The notes: generated by a model not told the origin, from the sequence alone. DNA of 64,000 nt from SMWC01 sp045561055 (GCA_045561055.1 JBJKYL010000019.1:124001-188000); one strand, 5' to 3'; shown: positions 52,761 to 62,170, counted from the first letter of the stretch. Program-made: numbers and translations.

Positions 52761-53024
52761 GTGAGACGGAGAAATCGATTGTTTTCCTTCCTTCGGGAGC
52801 TAAAACGACGGCAGATATATAAGGCAGTAGCCGCCTACATTGTCGTCGCTTGGCTGTTCACTCAGATCGGAGCGGCGACGTTTCCAGTTATGCGCCTACC
52901 AGAGTGGACGCTGAATGCGCTAATAGTGCTGCTGGCATTGGCTTTCCCTATAGCAATGTTTATGGCGTGGACGGCCAATGAGGACCGGGCTCAAGATACG
53001 GCGATAACAGATGTCTCCGAGTAG
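52761..53024 (+). CDS. Isolated membrane-anchor domain like the N-terminus of TPR/TolB adenylate-cyclase-type proteins
   Basis: An 87-residue protein with a basic N-terminus, FLRELKRRQIYKAVAAYIVV, and two membrane helices, AWLFTQIGAATFPVMRLPEW and ALIVLLALAFPIAMFMAW, ending in a short acidic tail. The pattern is that of the N-terminal anchor which in related bacteria precedes cytoplasmic TPR or cyclase domains. Here the frame stops right after the second helix, and nothing like the cytosolic part follows. It is either a stand-alone short version or a truncated gene. GTG start, with a TTG at codon 6 also possible. Confidence 0.6.
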   Translation: MRRRNRLFSFLRELKRRQIYKAVAAYIVVAWLFTQIGAATFPVMRLPEWTLNALIVLLALAFPIAMFMAWTANEDRAQDTAITDVSE

Positions 53025-53143
53025 ATAGAATGAGTCGACAGGGAATCAGGATTCTAGAAAGAGCTCTGCCATGATGCTTGACGCGCTTCAATCTGGGTGG
53101 ACATTCCCAAGTTATCTTAGGTGTCGTAATCATGAATAGGTGA

Positions 53144-54175
53144 CTATTCTGCGTAGCCTGTCGGTGTCCCGGGGATGCAGCCATAACTAATGATGGTACG
53201 GTCTGTGGGATGTAACTCTTGGCTACCGGTCAGTGGCTCAGAGTAATAATCCTGGTCATGGGAAATCCATGAAACCAGTAAGCGCCCCTTGTCCGGCGTA
53301 ACAGAAATTCGTTCTTCGATCGTCATCTGGTCAGTATGTAGCGTAGTACCTATCAGTACACCTTCGATGAATTTTTCCGTGTTTATAATCAGTGTGCCAT
53401 CCTCGAAACGGCCAATAGAGTGTCCCATCTCGCTTGGTTGGACTGCGTCCGGGTGCTCTGACAGGTTCATATGCACTGTACGAGTAATGTCCATCGACTC
53501 GTGATAGATGTAAATTTTGCTATTGACTTGTGTGATTCGTGTCGCAAGCCCGGGAGCTCCCCAATTACGTATTGGGCTTCCGCCTCTACAGAAATTCACA
53601 GGATTGTCAGCAATGGGGTCGAAGGCTTCACGTGCTGCTACCCCCGCAGCGGTTATAGAATCTTGGCCCGAGCCCATCCCTCGGCCACTGGCGTCGCCAA
53701 ACATTCCGGGACGAATCCAACTACCGAATATCGAACGAGTTTCATCTGGCGAGAGTGTTGGTACAGCTATTTCCGCGAACTGCGTTCGTGCCTCGTCGAG
53801 GCTCCGCATAGTAAAGGTATTGCCGTCCGCGAAGGTTCCTCTTCCGAACTCGCAGCCGTATGGATCGCGTCTTGCAGGAAATCCTTCAACGACAATGGAT
53901 TCACCAACCGTAAACAGTGATTCGTCTACGCCCCGTCGGACTAACTGCGTCCGTGCTTGTAGGTCGCAAACGTACACGATTGGTTCGCCAGCCTCGTTGA
54001 GGGAGTCGATGAGGAGGAAGCTATGCGGATTAATAAAGTCGAATTGTTTTACCGTACCCTCGATCCGGATACGTTGATCGGGGTCGAAATGGGCTGCGAA
54101 GCCATGATGGGCTTTGGTAGGCGGCACGGTTGCAACAACCAATAGGCCGAAAGTTGCCATTTTCAATTTGAGCAT
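53144..54175 (-). CDS. DUF6152-type secreted protein, paralogue D
   Basis: A 343-residue exported protein. Signal peptide MLKLKMATFGLLVVATV ending TKA, mature start HHGFAAHFD. The N-terminal domain has IEGTVKQFDFINPHSFLL, QLVRRGVDE and VGESIVVEGFPARR, with an extra Cys pair. The C-terminal half has ITAAGVAAREAFDPIADNPV, an RTVHMNLSEHPDAVQPSEMG region and SIGRFEDGTLIINTE. It is closest to paralogue A in its C-terminal half. Function unknown; divergent from a parvulin gene on the other side. Confidence 0.76.
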   Translation of the reverse strand: MLKLKMATFGLLVVATVPPTKAHHGFAAHFDPDQRIRIEGTVKQFDFINPHSFLLIDSLNEAGEPIVYVCDLQARTQLVRRGVDESLFTVGESIVVEGFPARRDPYGCEFGRGTFADGNTFTMRSLDEARTQFAEIAVPTLSPDETRSIFGSWIRPGMFGDASGRGMGSGQDSITAAGVAAREAFDPIADNPVNFCRGGSPIRNWGAPGLATRITQVNSKIYIYHESMDITRTVHMNLSEHPDAVQPSEMGHSIGRFEDGTLIINTEKFIEGVLIGTTLHTDQMTIEERISVTPDKGRLLVSWISHDQDYYSEPLTGSQELHPTDRTIISYGCIPGTPTGYAE

Positions 54176-54407
54176 ATCGTCGAGACTCCAAGATTATCCG
54201 AATCCTTTTATTTTCGCGGATCTGGTTCAGTGGGACCATAGTATCTGTCAGTGCAGCTTACGTCATTCTTCTCCATAAAATAGGCTATGCGAATATAGAC
54301 CCGGCATCAGAGCTCCGAGGTTGTTGGTCAAATTGTGATTGCACTAAAAACAATACGTTAAGTCGAATCTAATAGACGACGGTTGCTTGGCACGGTAAGT
54401 TATCGTG

Positions 54408-55277
54408 ATGTTGAGATTACTTAAAGATCCACTTATACACTTTTTGCTGCTCGGTGGGCTGCTGTTTGTGCTCTATTCGTGGCGGGGGGAACCGGATGCA
54501 CAAAATCCTTATCAGATCGTTATCAGTGATGAGGAAGTTGACAGCATGCGGCAGGTACTGGCAGTCCTTCATGGGCGCGTACCTAGCCGAGATGAGCTAT
54601 TGGAGACTCTCGAGCCAATTATTAAGGAGGAGATTCTCTATCGAGAGGCGATAGCCCTCGGTCTCGATAGAGATGATTCACAAGTGCGGCTTCGGTTGAC
54701 CGAGAAGATGCTATTCCTCACACAAGATGTCTCGGAGCCAGTACCGCCGACCGATGCTGAGCTTGCGTCATTCTTTGCCGATAATCTGGAACGTTTTCGT
54801 GTGCCCGCGATGTGGACCTTTGAGCAGTTCTTCTTCAGTGTCTCGCAGCATGGCACAGAGCTTGTGTCCGTTGTTACTGATGCGCTCGCTGAATTGCGCG
54901 TGGGGACATCGCTGTCGTTCACGAGCGATGCATTGTTGTTCGATGCTCGTTACGAGCAACTCGAGCTCGCCGAGGTTGAGCGTTTGTTCGGTGGTAGCTT
55001 TGCGGAGTCTCTGCAGGCACTGACGCCAAACGACGGTTGGCAAGGACCTCTAGATTCGGATTTCGGTATACATCTTGTACGTGTGTCTGAATTCGTAGAA
55101 TCGATACAACCCGAGTTCGACGATATAAGGGCCGATGTGCTCTCAGCACTTATTGCGTTACGCCGCTTCGAAGCCAACGACGCTGAGTATCGAAAACTTC
55201 GGGATCGCTATGAAGTGGTGGTTAATCTAATAGAATTTCCTGCAGAAGTCGACGATGTTACGGGGTCGGAGGAGTGA
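54408..55277 (+). CDS. Membrane-anchored parvulin-type peptidyl-prolyl isomerase
   Basis: A 289-residue protein with an N-terminal membrane helix (IHFLLLGGLLFVLYSW) followed by a SurA/PrsA-like chaperone helical region (EEVDSMRQVLAVLHGRVPSR, EPIIKEEILYREAIALGLDR). A diverged rotamase domain is indicated by FEQFFFSV and DGWQGPLDSDFGIHLVRVSEF. This subgroup often sits next to HupE/UreJ genes, as here, with a GTGA overlap to the next gene. The periplasmic role is likely folding or delivery for the membrane partner. GTG at 54405 is an alternative start. Confidence 0.82.
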   Translation: MLRLLKDPLIHFLLLGGLLFVLYSWRGEPDAQNPYQIVISDEEVDSMRQVLAVLHGRVPSRDELLETLEPIIKEEILYREAIALGLDRDDSQVRLRLTEKMLFLTQDVSEPVPPTDAELASFFADNLERFRVPAMWTFEQFFFSVSQHGTELVSVVTDALAELRVGTSLSFTSDALLFDARYEQLELAEVERLFGGSFAESLQALTPNDGWQGPLDSDFGIHLVRVSEFVESIQPEFDDIRADVLSALIALRRFEANDAEYRKLRDRYEVVVNLIEFPAEVDDVTGSEE

Positions 55278-56284
55278 GACGGGCGCTAATTACCACCGCA
55301 GTAGTCACGTTTCTTTTTTCGTCTGATTTCGTTAATGGACATGAATTTGATCCTGGCTATCTTAGCCTCAGAGAATCCTCTATTGGAGTGTTTCAGGCGC
55401 AATGGAAGGTTTCTATCGACGGTGGGCTTTATCAGGTTCTCGTGCCGCAACTGCCGCCGGATTGTTTACTTGACTCGCAGGTCCGGACCTACGTCATTCT
55501 AGATGCGCAAATTCAGAATACTGAGCTGACTTGCAAGAGCGGCCTCGCTAACCAGCCGATCGCAATTGGCGGGTTGCCGTCGACAATGACCGACGTTTTG
55601 TTACTAATTGATTACTTCGATGGTTCATCTTTCGTTCAGCGGCTTACACCGAATAATCCGAGCGTAATTGTGCCGGAGAGGCCCAGTTCTTGGGACGTCA
55701 TGTTTAACTATCTGGTCCTCGGTGTCGAACACATCCTGGCAGGCATCGATCACCTGTTGTTTGTCCTTACATTATTGTTGCTGATTAGCGGTTTTAAACG
55801 CCTTGTTTTAACAATTACCGCTTTCACAGTTGCGCATAGCGTGACACTGGCTGTGACTACTATGGGTTGGGTCACTGTACCTGGAGCGCCGGTAGAAGCG
55901 ACGATCGCGTTAAGTATTTTATTTCTCGCCACTCAGCTCGGTAGGGCATCCACACTTGCCGGTAACAAAACCTTAGAGGGTACTCTCACCGCTCGTTTTC
56001 CCTGGATTGTGGCATTCTCGTTCGGATTACTACACGGCTTTGGTTTTGCAGGAGCGCTGTCCGAAGTAGGACTACCGGAACAGGCGATTCCGCTAGCGCT
56101 ATTGTTTTTCAATCTAGGCGTTGAGCTCGGACAGGTGGTGTTTGTCGCGGGGACGCTTGCGCTCGGGTGGATTATTCGTCAGACGAATATCTCCGTCCCG
56201 TTCTGGTGGCCTCGCGCGGTATCTTATGGTATCGGTTCTGTCGCGGCGTTTTGGGTCTTCGATCGTTCTGCTTGGTTAATCTAG
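55274..56284 (+). CDS. HupE/UreJ-family membrane protein with periplasmic N-terminal domain
   Basis: A 336-residue protein. A signal peptide (ALITTAVVTFLFSSDFVNG) leads to a beta-rich periplasmic domain of about 130 residues. About six membrane helices follow, with the His-rich metal-type motif GVEHILAGIDHLLFVLTLLL and AHSVTLAVTT. The HupE/UreJ family is linked to nickel or cobalt movement, and the fused N-terminal domain is typical of the larger HupE/UreJ_2 form. Translationally coupled to the parvulin gene by GTGA. The metal is not established. Confidence 0.85.
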   Translation: MRRALITTAVVTFLFSSDFVNGHEFDPGYLSLRESSIGVFQAQWKVSIDGGLYQVLVPQLPPDCLLDSQVRTYVILDAQIQNTELTCKSGLANQPIAIGGLPSTMTDVLLLIDYFDGSSFVQRLTPNNPSVIVPERPSSWDVMFNYLVLGVEHILAGIDHLLFVLTLLLLISGFKRLVLTITAFTVAHSVTLAVTTMGWVTVPGAPVEATIALSILFLATQLGRASTLAGNKTLEGTLTARFPWIVAFSFGLLHGFGFAGALSEVGLPEQAIPLALLFFNLGVELGQVVFVAGTLALGWIIRQTNISVPFWWPRAVSYGIGSVAAFWVFDRSAWLI

Positions 56285-56384
56285 GGGAAAATTCCAGGTC
56301 GTTTTTCAAAAATATTTAACTGATTAGTGTAATGAGGCGACCATGTATACCAATGTTAGGCTTAAAAAGTAGGAGTGATTCCTG

Positions 56385-57176
56385 ATGAGTTCGCTGACGC
56401 TGCTTGCGGCGTTGACTGTTGTCCAAGGCATTGCGCTACGACTCGTCCAGCCGCATGAAGCGGGTCTGATTTCGGTCGAGGCGTTTTGGAACGACAGAAC
56501 TATTCCATACGTATACGTCGATGATGTGTGGTTGACCGTCATCGGTGTGGACCTCGATACAGTCGCTGGTGATTATCCTCTCGATATTTTTCTTCGTTAC
56601 GAGAACGGTCGCGTTGTGACCCGCACCGATGTCCTACACGTGCAGGAAAAAGAATATCCGATTACGGAGTTAACTGTAGAGCCGAGATATGTGCAACTAA
56701 GCTCAGAAAACCAGGAGCGTGCCGCTGAGGAGTCGCGTGAGATTAACTCTATTTACTCGACCTTGACGCCGGTCGCTTACTGGGAGCGGCCGTTCCAAGC
56801 ACCCATACCGGGCACAACAGGAGGGCGCAATTTCGGGCATCGCCGTGTTTTTAACGGTGAGTCGCGTGCGCCTCACTCAGGCGTAGATCTTAATGCCGCG
56901 ATCGGTACCAATATTCTTGCCGCCAATGCCGGTCAGGTGGTATTGGCTAAAAACCTATTTTTCAGTGGTAACGCGGTATTTATCGACCACGGGTTAGGTA
57001 TCTACTCGACTTATTTGCACCTGTCCGAGATTCTTGTCGAACCCGGTATGATGGTAGAACAAGGGCAGTTGATTGGGCTAGCGGGCGCGACCGGCCGGGT
57101 TACTGGTCCTCACCTACACTGGGGAGTACGGATCCTAAGCGCGCGAGTCGATCCGTTTTCGCTACTCGAATTTTAG
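56385..57176 (+). CDS. M23-family (LytM) peptidase
   Basis: A 263-residue cell-wall peptidase domain protein. The N-terminus, SLTLLAALTVVQGIALRL, is hydrophobic but lacks the usual basic residues, so export is likely but the start is uncertain. The C-terminal M23 domain carries the zinc motif HSGVDLNAAIGTNILAANA, the FIDHGLGIYSTYLHL segment and GPHLHWGV. The zinc ligands of an active LytM endopeptidase are present, so it probably cuts peptidoglycan cross-links. AGGAGTG precedes the ATG. Confidence 0.87.
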   Translation: MSSLTLLAALTVVQGIALRLVQPHEAGLISVEAFWNDRTIPYVYVDDVWLTVIGVDLDTVAGDYPLDIFLRYENGRVVTRTDVLHVQEKEYPITELTVEPRYVQLSSENQERAAEESREINSIYSTLTPVAYWERPFQAPIPGTTGGRNFGHRRVFNGESRAPHSGVDLNAAIGTNILAANAGQVVLAKNLFFSGNAVFIDHGLGIYSTYLHLSEILVEPGMMVEQGQLIGLAGATGRVTGPHLHWGVRILSARVDPFSLLEF

Positions 57177-57312
57177 AAACTAAAGGTAGGGTGTCCTTCC
57201 TGCGTCACCGGGTTTCCCCTAGTGAGTGCTTTCAAGGTGACGAAGGCGGGAGCCTTTCAGTGATTACATGCCATATATTCAGTAGAGCTTGTGAACATGA
57301 ATATATGATCTG

Positions 57313-59691
57313 CTAGCGCGCCGGGCTTAGTGTCAGCGTGTGTAAGGGTTCTCCAGGTAGAAACGGTAGCATCTCTCCGTGGACCCAGGCTTCATGACCA
57401 GCGCGATAGAAGGACGAAAGCGGATGGCCACTCTGGCCCCCCGGCATGTGGAAATATCCCTTAGCTTCGTCGCCGGGCGATACCGCGAAGCGTTCCGACG
57501 CTCCATGGCCGCGATGTTGTAGTCGCGGTGTGTGTTCCCCCCCTGGTACCGGCTCATTATGTATCGTAAGCCACGGCGAGAGAAACGGAACTGTACTTGT
57601 TAACGGGTGGGTAATTGTCACTGAGTTGCTCTCACCCCACGAACATAATGATAGTGAATCGACGGGGCAACTCAGGATTGTTCGGTCGACCGCGGAGAGA
57701 AACAGGTCCTGCCAGGAATCATAAACGGACGGTAAAAGATGGGCGGGCCTGTCCGTAATAAGACGCCAGACTGGTCCTTCCGATTGATCCCGTCGCTGCA
57801 AAGTGACGGGGCCGCTAAAATTTCCACAACCTGAGATGATTTCCGAGAGAAGATCGTCAGAGGTTTGCTGGCGAAATTCACGAACCAGTCGGTAGCCAGC
57901 TGTGTCTGGGTCAGCTCGGCCGTTCCAGCGGCTAACCTCGTTACGAAAGGCTGCGCGACGCGCGTTGCCTGCGAGCGCTGCAGGGTCGAGCACCTCGAGT
58001 AGGAGGTCACGCCAAGGTTCATGCAGCAATGCTTGATCGTCGAGCTGAATAGCCAGCATGTCCTCGATCGTTGCTCGCTCGAGTTCGAGCAGGCTATCGC
58101 GAATCTGCTTAGCTCTTGCGCCGAGTGGATAGCCGCCCTCACCTATTTTTTTCAGTGCGGTACCTTCAACCACGCGGGCGTTAGCAGTCCAAATCGCGTC
58201 CGCCGCAGGATTAAGCAAAAGAGGATAATCTTCGGATGGTAGCCATCCGTTCCAGCCGGTCTGTCCATCGGCCCACGACGTTGGTAGTTGTGGGTTGTAT
58301 CCGATTCGCAGAGGTATGCGGCCCATGATCGTCCAAGCAATATTTCCGCTACTATCAGCGAGAACGATATTCTGAGGCGGAGAGCCTACGGTATGAGCAA
58401 TGCTAATCGCGTCGTCCACGTTACTAGCGCGCTCGAGGCCAACAATACGTAGGTTGGAAGCTTCAGGAACATGTGCTAGCCAGCGCAGCGCACGAAGTCT
58501 GCCTTTGCTGTCTTCGCCGACAACTGGGCCCCAGATTGTCCATCGTATAGTTGCGGGGATCGATGGTGAACGCCTGACCTCTATCTCTTCCGTGTAAATA
58601 TCAAACAGGCGATAACCATCAGGCGTTAGGTAGGCATTCGGATTATCGGGGTCGAGTTCAAGAAGTACCAAATCCGCCCAGTCACCGTTACTATTGGTGA
58701 AACCCCAAGCAACTGCGCCGTTACTTCCAGCTACGATTGCAGGGGCGCCTGGTAAGGTCACGCCTGTAACGTCGAGATTGTCCTCGTCGCTCCCCGAACC
58801 GTCCACGATTAGGCGCATGCGATACCATATATTCGGAACGCTCAAATCTAGATGCATGTCATTGGCAATTATCGGCCGTCCAGTCGATGTTTTTCGTCCT
58901 GAGATAGCCCATCCGTTACTACCTGCTAATCGTTCTCGAGCGGATATGGCCTTCCCTGCGGGTCGGTGCATGACGTAGTGTTGATCAATATTTGTTCTTA
59001 AGTCACAGACGTTAATATCTGGTGGCGGCGGCACGGAAATCGGACCGCCGACCAGCGGCGCATCCCAATCAGTACCTTCATTGAGAATAAATTGTTGTAA
59101 TGAAGCCGGCAGCCCGTCGTGAAGTATTGCGTAGGCTTCTTCGCGACTAGCGTCTGAGTCAGTGAGCTGAAAATACATCGCGTAGTTAACCAAAAATGAG
59201 TCTTCTGGCTGCCATGGTTGCGTTCGGGTACGCAGTAGTATGTATTCGAAAGGCGCAGCTCGAAGAGATTTCAGTCCAGCATTTACGCCTTCGGCGTATG
59301 CCTCGATAAGTGAACGTTCTTGTGGACCGATGTTATTAATGCGTTGCTGTGCTAATGCGCGTAACCGATGCCGCCGGCGATCTTGATCTAATTCGATAGC
59401 ATTAATACCTACGAGTCCTGATAACTCGCCAGCCGCGACGCGGCGCATCAGGTCCATCTGAAAGAAACGATCCTGACCGTGGACAAAGCCTGTTGCCCGA
59501 GCTACGTCGATTCGTGTTGTTCCGCGAATTGTTGGTACACCCAACGCGTCGCGTTCAACAGAGACGGGCGTGGTCAGATGAGAGACAGAAAAAGTTCCAT
59601 CAAGGATGGGCAGACTACCGCGTACGGCTATATAGGTTACCGATACGATACACACCACAACCACGAGGATGATAGTCGCTAGAAATTTCAT
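57313..59691 (-). CDS. Penicillin acylase-family N-terminal nucleophile hydrolase
   Basis: A 792-residue single-chain precursor with an N-terminal anchor or signal (FLATIILVVVVCIVSVTY). The alpha chain includes ATGFVHGQDRFFQMDLMRR. The maturation site is Gly257-Ser258 in LAGSNGWAISG, so Ser258 becomes the N-terminal nucleophile of the beta chain. NDMHLDLSVPNIWYRM and NGAVAWGFTNSNGDWADL complete the fold, and the C-terminal HGASERFAVSPG matches the family. Members cleave penicillin side chains or N-acyl-homoserine lactones, so signal-molecule degradation is possible. At 792 residues it is a typical length. Confidence 0.92.
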   Translation of the reverse strand: MKFLATIILVVVVCIVSVTYIAVRGSLPILDGTFSVSHLTTPVSVERDALGVPTIRGTTRIDVARATGFVHGQDRFFQMDLMRRVAAGELSGLVGINAIELDQDRRRHRLRALAQQRINNIGPQERSLIEAYAEGVNAGLKSLRAAPFEYILLRTRTQPWQPEDSFLVNYAMYFQLTDSDASREEAYAILHDGLPASLQQFILNEGTDWDAPLVGGPISVPPPPDINVCDLRTNIDQHYVMHRPAGKAISARERLAGSNGWAISGRKTSTGRPIIANDMHLDLSVPNIWYRMRLIVDGSGSDEDNLDVTGVTLPGAPAIVAGSNGAVAWGFTNSNGDWADLVLLELDPDNPNAYLTPDGYRLFDIYTEEIEVRRSPSIPATIRWTIWGPVVGEDSKGRLRALRWLAHVPEASNLRIVGLERASNVDDAISIAHTVGSPPQNIVLADSSGNIAWTIMGRIPLRIGYNPQLPTSWADGQTGWNGWLPSEDYPLLLNPAADAIWTANARVVEGTALKKIGEGGYPLGARAKQIRDSLLELERATIEDMLAIQLDDQALLHEPWRDLLLEVLDPAALAGNARRAAFRNEVSRWNGRADPDTAGYRLVREFRQQTSDDLLSEIISGCGNFSGPVTLQRRDQSEGPVWRLITDRPAHLLPSVYDSWQDLFLSAVDRTILSCPVDSLSLCSWGESNSVTITHPLTSTVPFLSPWLTIHNEPVPGGEHTPRLQHRGHGASERFAVSPGDEAKGYFHMPGGQSGHPLSSFYRAGHEAWVHGEMLPFLPGEPLHTLTLSPAR

Positions 59692-59835
59692 AACGGTATT
59701 ATGATTGTGGAGTGGTTCTAGATAAAGCTGAGTGTAGTTAATAGTAAATTTCCAATCAGCTGCTGAAAGCGTCTTTAGTCGGCGCTTCCTGTAAGCTATT
59801 ATCTAAACTGACAATTCGGTAAAGCTAAAGTCACA

Positions 59836-60897
59836 GTGTTTCCTGAGTTTGACTCCCCGCCGTCAGAGTTATGTCTCATCAGGCTATCCGCGATAGGTGA
59901 TGCGTGTCATACCGTGCCGGTGATTAGGGCGATACAAAAAGCTTGGCCCGATACGCGACTTACCTGGATCCTTGGAAAGGTCGAGCATGGGCTGATGAGT
60001 GGTTTGGATGGTGTCGATTTTGTGCTCTTCGATAAATCACGCGGGCGTCGTGCATACTTAGATATTCGCCGAGAACTCTCAGGGCGACATTTTGATCTGC
60101 TGCTACATATGCACGCATCGATGCGTGCGAATCTCGTAAGCCTGATGGTACCAGCGATTACGAACCTCGGCTTTGATCGAGTGCGTGGGCGCGATTACCA
60201 ATGGTTGTTCTGCCGAAACCATCTAGCTGCGACTCCGCAACAGCATGTCATGGACGGGCTTTTCGAGTTCGCAGCGGCAATAGGCGTTCCGCGAGACGAA
60301 CTTCGCTGGGATATCCCTCTCACCGAATCGGATCGAGAATTTGCTGAGCTCTGGATTGATGCCGACAGCCCATCTCTAGTCATCAGTCCGTGTGCCGGGC
60401 AACGTTTTCGTAATTTTAGAAATTGGAGTGTAGAGAATTACGCTGCCATCGCAGATTATGCAGCGAAGGAACACGGCGCCAGAGTTATAGTTACGGGGGG
60501 GCTAACCGAACTAGAGCGAGGTTATAGTAGGGGCATTGTTGAGCTCGCAAAGACAGACGTTATTAATCTGATTGGTCAGACAACTTTGAAACAGCTGTTA
60601 GCGGTGCTCGAGCGGAGTTCAGTTGTATTGTGTCCGGACTCGGGCCCTGCGCATATGGCCACTGCGGTAGGAACTCCTGTTGTTGGCTTGTATGCAACGT
60701 CTAACAGGTACCGGACTGGTCCGTACAACAGTCAAGATTTAGTAGTCGATAAATATCCTGAGGCGGTCCGCCGTGAGTTAGGTTCTTCCATCGAAGAGAT
60801 TCGCTGGGGACGACGTGTCCGTGACCCTGGTGCAATGAGTTTGATAAAAGTTGAGGATGTCAAACCCAAGCTCCTAGAGGCCTTCAAACGGTTTTAG
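59836..60897 (+). CDS. Glycosyltransferase family 9 (ADP-heptosyltransferase-like)
   Basis: A 353-residue cytosolic transferase. The N-terminal domain starts LCLIRLSAIGDACHTVPVIR, the GT9 signature with the base Asp. The C-terminal domain has ISPCAGQRFRNFRNWSVENY, NLIGQTTLKQLLAVLERSSV and CPDSGPAHMATAVGTPVVGLYA, the nucleotide-sugar binding glycine region. Members attach heptoses to the LPS inner core, so this organism probably makes an LPS core. GTG start. No neighbouring LPS genes are visible, so it may be an isolated core-biosynthesis gene. Confidence 0.92.
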   Translation: MFPEFDSPPSELCLIRLSAIGDACHTVPVIRAIQKAWPDTRLTWILGKVEHGLMSGLDGVDFVLFDKSRGRRAYLDIRRELSGRHFDLLLHMHASMRANLVSLMVPAITNLGFDRVRGRDYQWLFCRNHLAATPQQHVMDGLFEFAAAIGVPRDELRWDIPLTESDREFAELWIDADSPSLVISPCAGQRFRNFRNWSVENYAAIADYAAKEHGARVIVTGGLTELERGYSRGIVELAKTDVINLIGQTTLKQLLAVLERSSVVLCPDSGPAHMATAVGTPVVGLYATSNRYRTGPYNSQDLVVDKYPEAVRRELGSSIEEIRWGRRVRDPGAMSLIKVEDVKPKLLEAFKRF

Positions 60898-61000
60898 GCC
60901 ATGGTTAATCAACGGCTAGTATTTGCTTTCGATGACGGTTCTAATTCGGCTAGTTAACTGCAGAAAGACCTAATCAGTTCTATATTCTAGTTTCTGTAAA

Positions 61001-61261
61001 CTAACTCTTGTCGTTGCGTAGCCTAGCTAGCGCCAAAAATGCTGCCCTCTTTCGCGATAACTGGGGTTTCCTGTTGAGTTCGTGTTGAACTAATCTGTCT
61101 GCCATAGCTTGATCCCCGCAGCAGGTTCTAAGTAGATCATCGTCGATGTTAGTAACTTGACCGCGGGTGCCTTTCTTCGGTTGTTCACTGAATATTCTAA
61201 CGAGGAGTGCTGTCGCAATGACCGCAGCAAACGCGATTAAGATTATCTGTATATCGCTCAT
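61001..61261 (-). CDS. Small single-helix membrane protein of unknown function
   Basis: An 86-residue protein with one N-terminal membrane helix, IILIAFAAVIATALLVRIF, and a cytoplasmic, highly charged tail containing DLLRTCCGDQAMADRLVQHE and RAAFLALARLRNDKS. No family recognised. The Cys pair and helical tail could mediate binding. It is encoded 21 bp downstream of the DUF4159 gene on the same strand and is likely co-transcribed with it. Confidence 0.6.
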   Translation of the reverse strand: MSDIQIILIAFAAVIATALLVRIFSEQPKKGTRGQVTNIDDDLLRTCCGDQAMADRLVQHELNRKPQLSRKRAAFLALARLRNDKS

Positions 61262-61282
61262 CTAGAAGGTACGACGCGGTTG

Positions 61283-62101
61283 CTAGTGGGTCATTGCGTA
61301 AATGACATAATTAATTCCAAAACGATATGCGAGCGCGGTCATCGGTTCCGGATAGACGGGAGTATCAGCCTCTTCCCAGCCATCGCCCATGTCCATGTTG
61401 TAATTAATGGCGACTAGCAAACGTCCGTCATCGTCATAGATTCCGCGCCACTGTGGTGCGCCGCCGGGCAGTTGTGCGACTATCTGTCCTCTAGCGTCAC
61501 GGTAGAGATGGCGCAATCCTGGTATCTGGGTGCGTTTATCCAGGTCAAATAGAATATGAAGTAAGGGGTCCGTTTCGGGAATATCAACAATTGGTTGTCC
61601 TGGGAATACGCGGTGAATGACGTCAGTGAAGATTGCCCATTCACGCGCGCCGTGAAAATCATCTACGACGATAAAACCTCCGCGAAGCGAATACTCTCTG
61701 AGCTGATCAATTTCGGCAGTAGATAGCTGCCAGTGACCGACTTGCTGAATAAACAGCCATGGGTAGTCAAATATTCGATTGTCATTAGCCCGCAGGTGAA
61801 CGCTATCGTTTGCGACCTCGAGTCGCGTGAGTCGTCTGAGACCACGAGTAAAGTGAAATTCGGCATCCGGGTAATCGATTGCCCACCAACCCCGGCCAAA
61901 CCCACCGCGAAAACCGCCCCCAAAGGTACCGCTTTGGCCATAAATTAGACGCGCCATATGAAATTCAGCCTCGGGCATTGCCGATAGATGTGGTTCTTGA
62001 ACATAACCAACTGGTATGACAGGAAAAAACGCTACGGTTATAGCGAGCAGGCGTAGTGCGGTTGGGCGCTTAAAGTTTCGCTGAATTCGATTGGCTCGCA
62101 T
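61283..62101 (-). CDS. DUF4159 domain protein
   Basis: A 272-residue exported protein. The signal peptide is ALRLLAITVAFFPVIPV. The DUF4159 core shows FHMARLIYGQSGTFGGGF, GWWAIDYPDAEFHFTRGL, YPWLFIQQVGHWQLSTAEID and LREYSLRGGFIVVDDFHGA, a glutamine-amidotransferase-like (ThuA) fold, and it ends PEPMTALAYRFGINYVIYA. DUF4159 proteins are often encoded with MoxR-type chaperone modules, none of which is visible here. Its small neighbour downstream may be a partner. Function unknown. Confidence 0.88.
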   Translation of the reverse strand: MRANRIQRNFKRPTALRLLAITVAFFPVIPVGYVQEPHLSAMPEAEFHMARLIYGQSGTFGGGFRGGFGRGWWAIDYPDAEFHFTRGLRRLTRLEVANDSVHLRANDNRIFDYPWLFIQQVGHWQLSTAEIDQLREYSLRGGFIVVDDFHGAREWAIFTDVIHRVFPGQPIVDIPETDPLLHILFDLDKRTQIPGLRHLYRDARGQIVAQLPGGAPQWRGIYDDDGRLLVAINYNMDMGDGWEEADTPVYPEPMTALAYRFGINYVIYAMTH

Positions 62102-62170
62102 ATGATTATTATAGAGATGGTCGCATATTTAAGACTTAGTCGCGGCGAGCTATTTTAAAAATACTATGCA

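Noticed and set aside
57190..57260. Imperfect inverted repeat CGTCACC/GGTGACG after the M23 gene
   Set aside because: Arms are interrupted by a long loop and a bulge; may be chance, and no T tract follows.
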